NCBI GenBank assembly: GCA_948470475.1
Contig: OX419339.1
Span: 8,308,002 to 8,372,001 of the forward strand
Reading direction: 5' to 3'
Source: Galaxea fascicularis
Taxonomy: Eukaryota > Cnidaria > Anthozoa > Scleractinia > Euphylliidae
DNA length: 64,000 nt
Of the stretch, positions 13,013 to 23,566 are shown one piece after another. The notes under the pieces were generated by a model, which saw only the letters and a program-made list of their open reading frames with translations, did no database searches and was not told the origin of the DNA. Position 1 is the first letter of the stretch. Each line of letters opens with the position of its first letter. The translations under genes and the position numbers were made by a program.

Positions 13013-14289
13013 TCTTCAGCTAAAGTGATTTGGATTTCACTGGCATATTCTTTTTTTTCTCTCTTTAATTCACTGATAGTTAAGCAGAGTGGCAGCCATT
13101 ATTCTCCAGGGATTGTTAGTACAATTTTATTGGAATGTTAGGCATGGAGGATAGTCACTCATTTCAGGAAATCAATATTACCATCCACAATACAAAGATA
13201 ACAATAATATTTCAAGATACTACTTTATTTACAACAAGAGATTTTCTAGACCAGAAAGAGGAACAAAGAACTATTGTCAATGATGTGACACCATAAGAAT
13301 TTGGTGTAGTTCCTGTTGCAGTGAGAAATTTAACTAATTAGCAAACATCAGCATACATCCATCCTCATCAGTGGATAAACATTCCAGTGCAAGAAAATGC
13401 AGCCTCCCCAACCTGAACACACACACAAACGGGTTTGTAAACTGACTCACTCAAATTGAATTTTCACAGCTACACTAGATCTTCGTCCCATACTAAATTA
13501 AGTAAGAAGAAATTGACTTTATCCGATGATCCTGGAACTTTTTACGGCGTCTCCTGCACTTGAATTTAAGACTTCAGTACAAATAGATTGTTAAGATAAG
13601 CATATGCAAGGCAAGTGAATCTGATTTTACCGTGTCCAAAACTGATGCTCTTCTGTGAGTGAACTCACATGTCAGCTATACTGTATCAATAGTCTCAGTT
13701 AGGCTATACAACTGTACAAATATTAATTTGTACCTCAGTTATTGAGGTACACATGGCACATAAAACAAGAACGAAATTTGATTTGATTTTGATTTGAATG
13801 GCATACACTGTACATACACAACCTTAATTGTGACTATTATGAAGTAGTTTCTCTAAGGGAAAATGTAATTTTCAAAATTTATTCAAACTTTATCCTGTAT
13901 TTAAATTAACTTCCAGTTTCGGGAGCTTCAATTTAAGCGACAAAAAAGAATTATTTGAAGATTGCCCTTGGTTTAATACTTTGTGAATTGTTTTGGACGG
14001 ACTATCGTATCATTTCGCGCCATATGTTTGACATTTATACTGAAGAAAACAATTTCAATCGTTCATTTTAGAGAGCAACCAATTCAACAGAATAAATTGT
14101 TTTACATACCTTAACAGTTAGGGAAAACAGCTGTTTCAGAAATCCTTTATGATCCCCCAAATACAACGATAAACAGAAACATATGTCCGAACAGTCAAAG
14201 GCCAAAACACAAAATCAAACAGGCGTTCTTTCTAGGTGAGAGTGATCTGGGGCAAAATGTCCCATAATGCAAATTAAGCGAGAAACAAA
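13013..14289. other. Intergenic, upstream of CIAO2B
   Basis: No coding exon recognised. The CIAO2B promoter should lie near the 3' end of this stretch; no TATA box or named site stands out. Confidence 0.5.
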
Positions 14290-17104
14290 ATGGCGACGAC
14301 TTTGGAGAATGCAAATCCAACCATCTTTCAAAAGAAACAAGAGCGCATCGTAGTACCCGAGGAAGAAAACGATGATGTGGTTGATAAGATAGATGAACGG
14401 GAAGTATTTGATATCCTTTGAGCAGTTACATTATTTTGTATGTGGGAAAATTGGCTGAGTTACCAGCCAGCTTTAGGGAATTTTCCCGAGCGATGTGAAT
14501 CAGGGCCCGATTACATGGCGAATTTCAGCCCGGGTTGAAACTTCAGCCCGGCTTCTGAAACAAATCCTCTTAAAATCAAATTGTCGATTACATGGAGAGT
14601 GATTCAGCCCGGGGCGCATTTCAGCCCGGGCTGAAAATCTGAAAAAATCTTATGTAATCGAAACGGAATTTCAGCCCGGGCTGAATAGTGAGCTTGGACA
14701 TGCGCAGTGATTTTGTTTTCCAGGAAACAAGATGGCTGCTGCTAGTAGGAAGGAAAAGTTAATATTTCAGCCCGGGCTGAAGTTCGTCATGTAATCGCAA
14801 CAAAATTTCAGCCCGGTTGACCGGGCTGACATTCGCCATGTAATCGGGCCCTCAATGAAAACTCGATAATAATCAGTAAAAAACCAGTAACAATTAATTG
14901 ACTGGTATTGGAAATCAATAAAAATCAAAGGCTCAACAATGATTGAGTGTCGGTTTTCATCGACCTTTCTTGATTGTTATTGTTTTCTTTGTGGTACGTC
15001 AACTGTGAGTTATTACACTTAACCAATGGAATGTTGTCCAATAAATTTACAAGCAAGGCTAGATCTTCTTCAGGAAAAAGCTGACCTAGTGTCGAAATTG
15101 TTTGGTTTTTACTTTTTACCCTTTTAATACATTTTAGCCTTATAAATTGTCAAATGGAATGGTTTTTAGCCTTTTCTGTACTCTTATCGACAATGATATT
15201 TGCCAGTCTGCAGAGTATGGCAGAACTCGACGAGATCTTGCACGTGCAGAACCATGTTTTGCCACGTACACCGCATGCAATACCAACAGAAGTCCAAAAC
15301 TCATACATACATGGTTGATGGTATATTCCCCTTAGCCTCACAGCTACCATGTGCAATGATACAAATCTGGCATGCACAATGAGCGTTTAGAAAAAGACTC
15401 ATGTGCGCACTTGCTATACTCTGTAGATTGGGATATTTGTCATCACTTTGGTCATGAACAATGGCAAATTAGCCGATGCTATTGTGAGATTACTAGGAAT
15501 TGTGGTAGAGTAATAATTTGTTGATTGCATTTCCAATAAAATGAATTACAGGACTTGGAAAATGGTTTAAGGAGACTATTATTGAATACTAATACCACTT
15601 TAGCTTAACAAAAGTATACAGTTGCCCTTGACAAGTGAACATCTGATTCGTTCCATCAATGATCCTGAGCATCCTCTCACACTGGAGCAGTTAAATGTGG
15701 TTGATCAGTCATTGGTGGAAGTGGATGATGATAATAGTTATGTCAAAGTACAGTTTACGCCAACAATTCCGCACTGTAGCATGGCCACCCTCATTGGATT
15801 AGCAATACGAGTGCAGCTTCTAAGGTCACTGCCTGACAGATTCAAGGTAGTTACTTGTAATGGAGGCACTCTGCAGTTATATTAATTCAACTGCTTTCCT
15901 TACATTTGCTCTTAAAAACTCTGCTACTTCGAACAGGTTTTTTTCCGATGTTACAGAGGTTGTAGGTTCGATTGCTACCTGGGACTCTGATTTCTTTTCA
16001 ATTGTCCTTTTGCCCGTTGCCAAGCGACTAGCATATCATCATTCTCACAGGCATATTACACCTTTACCATCATTAATACTCAGGTTTTTTTCCAGTTTAC
16101 TGTGGAATATCACTGATTTTACTTGGGTTTTATTCTCCTAATGGGCTCCAAGACAACTGAACATTTCTTTTTACACAGCTTGAGCCAAATGATACATAGG
16201 TGGACTGAGAAACTTGAAACACTGGTCTCCATTATTTTGACATCAGATCTTTTTGTTAGCTGCTCTAACAGTACTAACCTAAACAGTTTGCAACATAAAT
16301 GCATTGTTTTGAAACAGCTGTTTCAGGGCTAATGTTTAAGGCAGGGGGGCGGGGGAAACTTTCCCCTGTATATTCTGAGTAGCATCCCCTACTACTTTGA
16401 CAGATAAACAGCATTATTGACTTTCAGTTACAATAGCTGGATTCCCCAGCAGGACTATCCCCTAATTAATGACAGCCATATGCAGTTAGGCTTGCTTTAC
16501 ATTGAAAAACTTTTATGGTGTCATCTTTCTTGCCATGCATTTGATGAACATAAGAGAAATATGCTGCCTTTTTTTCATTTTTCTTTCATCCAGGTTGATA
16601 TAAATATAACTCCAGGAACTCATGCATCAGAGGATGCAGGTACTCATATCTTTTAAATAATAAATTTTTAGTGAAAAAAAAGCAATTTTCATATTTTTGT
16701 AGTGGAAGTGGTGAAACAAGTGAAGGAGTGATTGTCAGTAGCACAGTCAGTGGATAAAGGAATGTTTACCGGTACAACTAGAAATTGGATCTGTCTTGAA
16801 AACAACCTGGGAAAGAAGGACCAGACATTGTGTTCATGATTATTGGGAGAGTTGAGGATAATTTTACAATGTAACTAGATTTGTGATTGATTAATAATTT
16901 TAGAGTAATGTCTAAGAACTATTTGTAAGTATTCAGAGCATATGTTTGGATTCACACATTTTGTTTCATGGCATTGCCCTAATAATCATGTTCATTTTTC
17001 TTGCAGTTAACAAACAGTTGGCTGATAAGGAAAGAGTTGCTGCAGCTTTGGAAAACACCCACTTATTAGAAGTTGTAAACCAGTGCCTTGCAGTGCGGCA
17101 CTGA
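14290..17104 (+). CDS. CIAO2B: CIAO2B/FAM96B (MIP18 family) cytosolic Fe-S assembly factor, 4 exons
   Basis: Coding exons are 14290-14410, 15641-15846, 16594-16639 and 17007-17104. Together they are 471 nt, giving 156 residues plus TGA, close to the usual size of about 160. The ATG lies in the context ACAAAATGG. The protein has the family core: LENANP near the N-terminus, a run of about 13 residues from FDLIRS to DPEHPLT (residues 40-54), then [14 protein letters not shown] with the reactive cysteine at residue 86, TPGTHASE (115-122), and the C-terminal [16 protein letters not shown] helix. MIP18 proteins join CIAO1 and MMS19 in the CIA targeting complex, which delivers 4Fe-4S clusters to cytosolic and nuclear apoproteins. 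Introns 2 and 3 are ordinary GT-AG. Intron 1 begins ATATCCTTT and ends AC, a U12-type pattern. A 351-bp MITE sits in intron 1. Splice positions are inferred from family similarity and phase. Confidence 0.93.
14411..15640 (+). other. Putative U12-type AT-AC intron (CIAO2B intron 1)
   Basis: The intron starts ATATCCTTT right after exon 1 (TTTG|ATATCC), a perfect match to the AT-AC minor-spliceosome 5' splice site. It ends AAGTGAAC|ATCTG. A branch-like CCCTTGAC lies at 15625-15632, its A about 9 nt from the 3' end, the short spacing typical of U12 introns. Splicing here restores VFDLIRS exactly as in the family. The competing GT-AG reading (GAA|GTATTT at 14403 to ATACAG|TTG at 15622) is in frame but replaces VFD with seven extra residues (LPLTSEH). 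Confidence 0.8.
14502..14852. mobile_element. MITE with about 32-bp terminal inverted repeats (in CIAO2B intron 1)
   Basis: The ends are AGGGCCCGATTACATGGCGA on the left and its near-exact reverse complement (TCGCCATGTAATCGGGCCCT, one base different) on the right. The interior repeats the palindromic motif TTCAGCCCGGGCTGAA several times. It has no coding capacity, so it is a non-autonomous DNA transposon of unknown superfamily. I could not identify a convincing target-site duplication. Confidence 0.75.
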
Positions 17105-17748
17105 CATTCACAACCTGTAACTCATCCTGTGTGAAACTTGGATTTCATGATACCACTTCTGTCTAGTGTTCCAGATTAGAGAAGCCCAAGACCAAAAACC
17201 CAAGAAAGGATACTTGAGTATTTTCAAGACACATCCCTACTGGCCCATAAAACATGGTTCAAGACCACCAGCAGTTGTTTTTTGTACAATAGAATTCAGA
17301 ATTTTCATACTTTCATGGGCAGTTACATGACTGTGTAGTCTATTGTTGTGGTCAGCCAACTGAATTCATGAGCAAAATGGAGCTTTATAGTTTGCGTATT
17401 TGTCCGTTTTATATATCAATCAGTTTTGAGCTGCCTAGTCTCTTGACTTGAGATAATATGGGGATGCAAAGTTGAGATGGTTCATGTTCACAGAAGAGGG
17501 TCCATACACTGTATCATGGAGTTTTGGGCAGCAACATCAGTTAAAACAATACCAATAAGAAATAGAACATGTTCAAAAGCATGTTTCTGTTAAATATCGC
17601 CACAGAAAACCACAATCACAAGATAATATTTGTTTTTCATACTCTTACATGCATGTACTGTACATGAGGCGGTGCTACATTCTATTTACAGAAAGAGTTC
17701 AAGTGTGCACCATTTAACTAATCACCCACCATAGAATAAATTATGCAT

Positions 17749-18178
17749 GTTATTATATGGCTACAATAATACATGTGCTCTGATTGGCTGCTGAGCGGGC
17801 AAGATTTTCTTGTAATGACTGGGCATTATGAAAATTTTTCTCGGCTCAATGGCTCTTTTGAGTTTTGGGTAAAAGCTACATGTGTGTGGGCGAAAACAAA
17901 GAATATGGACAAAGTACATCTATATTTTCAATAACTGAAAGAAAAACTAGCATACAGATACTTCTTTAGTATGAGCGACAAAGAGAGCCACAGCGAGAGC
18001 GAGTTTTATTATCGCTAAAAAGGCCATGTAATAAATAACTTATTAACCTTGTCTGTTCGGTCATTACAGGGAAATCTCAGACCTCGGCCTTGATGTGTTG
18101 ACCTCGCTATCGCTCGGTCAATACGTCAAGGCCTCGATCTGAGATTTCCCTGTAATGAACTCACTCTTAGTTAATAAG
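17749..18178. mobile_element. Composite fold-back repeat of two palindromic parts
   Basis: The first part (17749-18038) has GTTATTATATGGCT at one end and AGGCCATGTAATAAATAAC at the other. The second (18039-18178) is a tight hairpin: CATTACAGGGAAATCTCAGA and CCTCGGCCTTGA are mirrored by TCAAGGCCTCGATC and TGAGATTTCCCTGTAATG, centred near 18109. No coding potential. Confidence 0.65.
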
Positions 18179-18870
18179 TGGTATATAAATAACCAACAAA
18201 ATGCAAGATTTACATGGATTCTTGCTGGGAATAAACTCATCAAAGATTGAAGCATTTAAATGAAATGTAATACTTTTGTTCAGTTACACAAACATTCAAT
18301 TTATCTTTGTAAATCACTGCACTAAAGTTGAGATAATTTGTGGAGGCAATTGTCCCTCTTGTCTTTTCCATACTTTTCTATTTTTCACGCACAAATTGCA
18401 ATAATTAATGTTAATGTATGGTGAAATCAGTACCACCAAGCCTTTCCTTTTCACATTTTTGCTGCAAGAATGTCTTTAAGACAAGGCCACACCTCCAAAA
18501 TCAATGGTGACCTTAATGTCCACTGCATGAGAGTAGCAAAACGGCCAATAAATTCAGATACTTGTTTGACTGTGAACAGCATGTCACCTCTTATCAATCA
18601 AACATCTTCAACTGTTTTTACAAAATAATACATCCATTGATGAACAAGTGACATATGATCTTTTTTTTACATAAGTTACCATAGCAACAGTATTATCCGC
18701 TTAGGAAATCTTTAATTTTAGTCTTAAGAGATGACAACTGAAAAATGAGCTTGATGGTCCTTATTTTTATTATCGGGAAATAACTAGCTGAATACTTTAG
18801 CAAAAATTGTAGCCTTCTCAAAATTTTTTAAATCACAAAAGGTGGTTCTGCATCTGTTGCTACAATTTGT

Positions 18871-19046
18871 TTTACAGTCTTTCCCATAAAACTGTGAACA
18901 CAAGAACAAATTTCTGGAATGTTTGTTTTGCAACCAATCAGAAGCAACATGAAACCACAACCTAATTACCATTACTGTTTGTGGTTTAGTTTTCTCACAC
19001 ATAATTGGCTTTTTACTTGAAACACAATTACATTCCATAGATATTT

Positions 19047-19079
<33 letters not shown>

Positions 19080-19080
19080 A
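18871..19080. mobile_element. MITE, family B, copy 1
   Basis: Terminal inverted repeats include TTTACAGTCTTTCC and AAAACTGTGAACAC on the left and GTGTTCACAGTTTTAC and GGAAAGACTGTAAA on the right. The interior (AAATTTCTGGAATGTTTG, CAACCAATCAGA) recurs at 48470. Confidence 0.65.
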
Positions 19081-19234
19081 AGTTTGCAAAATGCTGGATT
19101 TTGACAAGCTTAAATCATTTTGACGATAAAAAATGGTGGCCACCTAGCTTGTTTTTAGTTATTATTTCTTAAAGCTAAATCCAATAAAATGTGCAGTTTT
19201 CACAGTGTATTGTCGATACAGCACTTCCTAGAGC

Positions 19235-19567
19235 TTGTCACTCTTGCATTACCAAAGTATTGCATGTACAGGACCAAATACTGGTATGTTGTTAAAACAA
19301 TTGAAAGCTTTTGCTGCTGTCAAGCTACACTGTACACCCCACAGAGATCATGCTATTGGTAGTCTGAGTATTGTACCAGTCCTCATGCTGGTTGCAGCAG
19401 ATATTTTCCTTTCTGGCAATCCATCAGATGCCACTCCCCCAGGTGAACCATTAGTGCTGGCAACAGTGAAAGTCTGTTCTGCATCAACTGAAAAGTGTGC
19501 TGTTACCATCTTCTTATCTGATGCTAAAAATGGATCTGGCCTTTTCCTAAGGAATGCAAAAAAATAA
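19235..19567 (+). CDS. ORF of unknown function, possible gene fragment
   Basis: A 110-codon frame opens with a non-ATG codon; a possible acceptor GCATGTACAG ends near 19271. Its product has a protein-like composition, with LKAFAAVKLHCTPHRDHAIG, a hydrophobic VPVLMLVAADIFL stretch and PLVLATVKVCSASTEKCAVT, and ends at TAA. I do not recognise it. No partner exon was found on either side, so it may be a decayed transposon-borne or gene fragment between CIAO2B and the ANKAR-like gene. Confidence 0.3.
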   Translation: MSLLHYQSIACTGPNTGMLLKQLKAFAAVKLHCTPHRDHAIGSLSIVPVLMLVAADIFLSGNPSDATPPGEPLVLATVKVCSASTEKCAVTIFLSDAKNGSGLFLRNAKK

Positions 19568-20210
19568 ACTTACAGTGAGCTCAATAGGCCATTTCTGCAG
19601 CATTAGGTTAGGTGCAAACACTTCCTCATGAAAGGATTCTCCACCATATGCAGGTAAAACTACAGTGAACACCTTGCATAAGGAGTCACTTTTCAGAGTG
19701 TGAAGTGTGTCTGAACAGTATTAGCAGATTAGCCCCCCAGAAAAGGAATGGTTTCCCTGGCCTCTTGATCCTTTAAGCCATGGGATCAATATGAATATTC
19801 TCTTCACTTAACTCCAGATGTGTCTTATTTCATAAGTTGGGAGAATCTGTCCAATAATCAGGGCATTCAGTCTGGTGATCATTAATTTTGGTATATAATT
19901 TCTCAAGATGTACATGCTGGTCACTGTTACAAGTTAACAGTACACAGCAAAGCACACTTTGCCAGCTGCTAATAAAAACTCTACAGTGAAAACAAACTCA
20001 GTTGAACAAATTTATTCAACAAGATGCCTGTGACAGGTTCTGCAGTAGAGGAAAGAGCAGATTGAACACTGGTGAGCAGAGTTTGCTGAACAAGTAATGG
20101 AGAGTTGCTGTCATTATAATTCCTATTCCTCACAAAGGAGCAGTTTTACAGCCTCTGTAAAAGAACAAGGTCCAATGAGGAAAATGTCAACCATTATTTG
20201 CTCGAACAAC

Positions 20211-22457
20211 TTACATGATGGGAGGAAGACCAACTCTCTTGCAGTGCTGCCATCTCTCCACAAACTGAGGTGACAGGTTGACCTTTCCAGCATGAAACTG
20301 TATCACCTCATAAAGGAAAGGGTCATGCCGACACACACCAAGGAGTTGCCTTTCACCTATACTGTCATAACTCAGGTAACCAAGGGCAACAGCTGCTGCT
20401 GCTTGTACAGTTTCATATTTGGAGGTCAACAGCTTCCCCAACAATGGGATTGTTCCCACAGAAATAAATGCACCTGGTATACCAGCTCTGGTATGAGCAA
20501 GTCCACCAATAAAGTTTGCTGCTGCTGCTTGGATGTCTTCACTAGTTGATTCAAGCTGTGCAATTAATAGCTTTATTCCAGTTGCTGATGTCAGGGATTG
20601 ATCTTCATCTGGAATGATACGAGATAAAACCACGGCTTGAAATGCAGTGTAAGTGACTTGCTTCTCATCCTTTGACTCCAAAAATGGGCGGAATGCATGG
20701 TACCTCACTCCCCCAGTCATGGCGATGTTCCTTTGATTTGAAACATTGTTGTACGCGAACACAGCAAGTGCAGCCCCAGCAAGTAAATGAACTTCTTCAT
20801 CGTCATCATAAAGCTGTCGAAGAATGTGAACAAAGCTGAAGTCTTTGTGGTCCAGAACTGCTTTCATGTTAGCAGTGTTACTCAAACAGACACAACCTAG
20901 GGTATAAGCTGCCTCAACTTTGATAATGTCCTGTCGTGCTTGTACCATGTACCTGATCAGAAATTTCAGGCCCCCTTCCTTGGTTATTGTTTCCTGATTT
21001 TGGATATGAGGTTCAAAACCAAGGCATAGGCACAACGCACGCAATGTGCGCAACACACTGAGGATTATGTATGCTGGTGTATTAGCTTTCCCCAGAAGAC
21101 GAACCAAAGGCATAACACCGTTTGCCCTTGCAATTTCATCTCTCTTGTTTCGAACACCTCTGGCAAGAACACCGAGTGCCTCAGAACCGATAAAATGCAG
21201 GTTTTCAGGTAAATTCTCAGAGAGAAATTCAATGAGTAGATTGACACCTATTTCTGCACCAATCGACCGTCTCTGAGCATTCTTTTCTCCAGCAATGGCC
21301 CAAAGAGCTCCAGCTGTTAGTGTTCTCAAGTCTGCTGCTCTTGAGCGTTTCAGTAACCTCATTAATGTCATGACACAGCCATGTTCAGTCACAATGTTCT
21401 GATTATCCTCATTATGTTCAGCTAAAGCATGAATTCCTTGTACAGCAGCAAACTGGCATTCTCTGGAACGTAAATGCATCAGCTCCATCAAAGGCTGAAC
21501 ACCATTCTCAGCAACAAATGCATTCTGATTCGCTGTGTGTCCCTTGACAATAGCACTTACTGTCTTTCCAACTGTTGCTAGCACATGCTTGTTCTTAACA
21601 GCCATTAACAAGCTGACCAAGGATCTCCAAACGTCCTTATTGCTTCCTACAGAAGTTTGTATTTCTGAATTTGAGCTGGATAAAACTCTTAAAGTACTAA
21701 GTGCTGATTCAACAACCTCTTCGTCATCAGTAAATTGTAGTAACCTCACTAAAGCATCAACCCCTCCATTGCTAATGGTAGCCTCCTTATTCTCCTCAGA
21801 GTAAGCCAGTGCTTCAAGCAGCCTTGTAGCTGGTAAGTACAGAGCCCTTGTGCTCTCTTTCAGTTGCAAAATGATCGGAGGCACAGCATGGCTTTTAGTT
21901 ACATACTCCTTTCCAGCTTCGTCTCTAACAAGATTAAGCACCACTGAAAGGGCAAACACCTTTGCCTCCTCACTGGCCAAAGAATTCTTTAACAACCCCA
22001 AGATCGCTTGGACGCCTCCCGATTTTACAAAGGATTCCAAATGAACGGCATCCTCTACTGTCGTGAGTTCTACAAGAGCTCTCGCGCAGGGAGTTTCCAA
22101 CTCGCTTTGGGGCAGCCCACGAATTAAATTCTTCCAAACGTTAACATCGGGGTTGTTTAAGTTAAGTAGATACTCTAGCACGTTGACGTGATTCTTCGAT
22201 GCCGCTAGCTCGACGGCGCCGAACAAGTGACGATCTTTGGCTTTCAGGTTAGCATGCAGCCCCTCGACAAGAAGTTGTACAGTTTCAACATGGCCGTTCA
22301 TACACGCCAACAAAAGAGGGGTCAGTTGTTGGCCATCCTGAGTCTCCAGCTCCAGTTGATCTTCTCGGGACTTTACGAAGCGACTAACGCTCTTGTAGTA
22401 GCCGTTATACGCCGCATGGTGAACGTGTGCCCACCCGTTTTCATCAAATTCATCCAT
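20211..22457 (-). CDS. ANKAR: ANKAR-like ankyrin and armadillo repeat protein, single exon
   Basis: One uninterrupted reading frame runs from 22511 to the TAA at 20211-20213. The first ATG is at 22457, giving 748 residues. The open frame extends 18 codons further upstream, back to a TGA, without an ATG. The N-terminal 100 or so residues hold ankyrin-type repeats: ENGWAHVHHAAYNGYYKSV, TPLLLACMNGHVETVQLLVE, and a third with ELAASKNHVNVLEYLL. The rest is armadillo-like, with recurring GGV..L..LL motifs (for example SGGVQAILGLL, NGGVDALVRLL, NGVQPLMELM). The order ANK then ARM and the C-terminal HCKRVGLPPIM tail point to ANKAR. That family has no settled biochemical function; ARM repeats usually bind proteins. 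The vertebrate protein is about twice as long and multi-exonic, so this is either a short intronless relative or a retrocopy. The frame is intact, which argues against a dead pseudogene. Confidence 0.85.
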   Translation of the reverse strand: MDEFDENGWAHVHHAAYNGYYKSVSRFVKSREDQLELETQDGQQLTPLLLACMNGHVETVQLLVEGLHANLKAKDRHLFGAVELAASKNHVNVLEYLLNLNNPDVNVWKNLIRGLPQSELETPCARALVELTTVEDAVHLESFVKSGGVQAILGLLKNSLASEEAKVFALSVVLNLVRDEAGKEYVTKSHAVPPIILQLKESTRALYLPATRLLEALAYSEENKEATISNGGVDALVRLLQFTDDEEVVESALSTLRVLSSSNSEIQTSVGSNKDVWRSLVSLLMAVKNKHVLATVGKTVSAIVKGHTANQNAFVAENGVQPLMELMHLRSRECQFAAVQGIHALAEHNEDNQNIVTEHGCVMTLMRLLKRSRAADLRTLTAGALWAIAGEKNAQRRSIGAEIGVNLLIEFLSENLPENLHFIGSEALGVLARGVRNKRDEIARANGVMPLVRLLGKANTPAYIILSVLRTLRALCLCLGFEPHIQNQETITKEGGLKFLIRYMVQARQDIIKVEAAYTLGCVCLSNTANMKAVLDHKDFSFVHILRQLYDDDEEVHLLAGAALAVFAYNNVSNQRNIAMTGGVRYHAFRPFLESKDEKQVTYTAFQAVVLSRIIPDEDQSLTSATGIKLLIAQLESTSEDIQAAAANFIGGLAHTRAGIPGAFISVGTIPLLGKLLTSKYETVQAAAAVALGYLSYDSIGERQLLGVCRHDPFLYEVIQFHAGKVNLSPQFVERWQHCKRVGLPPIM

Positions 22458-23153
22458 ATGTTTACTGAGTACGTGCAGTGCTGTACACTTCAGCTTGACC
22501 ACAACGCTCACAACAGCGTCAATAAATATACGCGATCATCGGCGAAAATGTATTTTACGACGACAGTTTCCACCTGCTATATCCTCTCTTCAGTAAACGC
22601 CATGACCTTTCTGCCTGTATAAAAATCTTCACAACTTCCCTGTTTGTAAAAATTTGTTGTTCTGAACAATCTTCTCTCCAGCTGACAGGCCAGTTGCTAA
22701 CGAGGTTGCTACGCTCGTGAAAAGAACGACTGATCGGTAAAATGTACCCAGCTCCGGGTAGAACCACAATCAAGACAGTGGTTTTTAATTTGCAGTCGAT
22801 TCCTCTAGTGCTTCTTCGAGAAACAGGACGTTAAAAGAAAAAAATACTGCATAGAATCGCTGAAAACAACCTTCGTAAGTTTACACTGTGCACACAGCGA
22901 AAAGCCTTCCAAATGCGTGGTTAATTAGGAATGAATGGAACATTCTGATTGGTCGGAAACATTGATTGTTCTCTTTTGTGTTTCCATAAGAAAAGTGATT
23001 GGGGGGAGGGGGGTGAGGGAAAAAGAACCAAAGAGAAATGTTGAGGTGTATCTGCCAAAAAATAACTTGCAAAATCGTTCAAATACCCCAGTCCATCACT
23101 TTCCTAATGGTCCATCCCCGAAGGCATCAAAGTGGCTATGACTCCAAAAGAAT

Positions 23154-23566
23154 AGCCTGCGTAGCATGGCGGTTTTGTCGAGCCGGGCGCACGAGCGGCG
23201 AAGCATTAAAAACCGCCTGCCCGGATTCGAGGGGTTTTTGACTGCCGCCCCCTTCACCTCAGTTTGACACCCGGGGTGACAACTTGTCTGGTTTCAATTT
23301 CCCCAGCCAATCATAGGCTTGATAGTACATGTCATATGAAACTTCGCACGAAACTCTTCCAAGGGAAATTACCAAAATATTTGATTGACGGGCGAGCATT
23401 CTGAACCAATCGGAACGATCCGTACGCTGGCATACATACCGACTCAAAAAAGCCCCCCGTCCGTGCAGGCGGTTTTTCAGTTGCTCCCGCCCCAATCTCC
23501 TCGCGGTTTTTCTGCCCTCGCCCGCCTTTATTACTTAGCAACCAAAACCGCCATGCTACACAGGCT
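23154..23566. mobile_element. MITE with inverted ends and a 9-bp target-site duplication
   Basis: The left end is AGCCTGCGTAGCATGGCGGT; the right end is ACCGCCATGCTACACAGGCT, its near-perfect reverse complement (one difference). TCCAAAAGA stands at 23143-23151 and again at 23567-23575, giving a perfect 9-bp duplication. Inner parts with AAAACCGCC and GCGGTTTTT are also mirrored. A 9-bp duplication suits Mutator-like elements; 8 bp plus a chance base would suit hAT. Confidence 0.8.

Noticed and set aside
15622..15640. GT-AG acceptor ATACAG at 15621 starting CIAO2B exon 2
   Set aside because: It keeps the frame but inserts LPLTSEH in place of VFD against the family pattern. The AT-AC sites give an exact match. 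Kept as an alternative in the finding.
15860..16656. Several short ORFs in CIAO2B intron 2
   Set aside because: They lie between confirmed exons, have no family resemblance, and read intron sequence.
21046..22044. Plus-strand ORFs of 60-90 codons
   Set aside because: They are shadows of the ANKAR-like coding exon on the minus strand.
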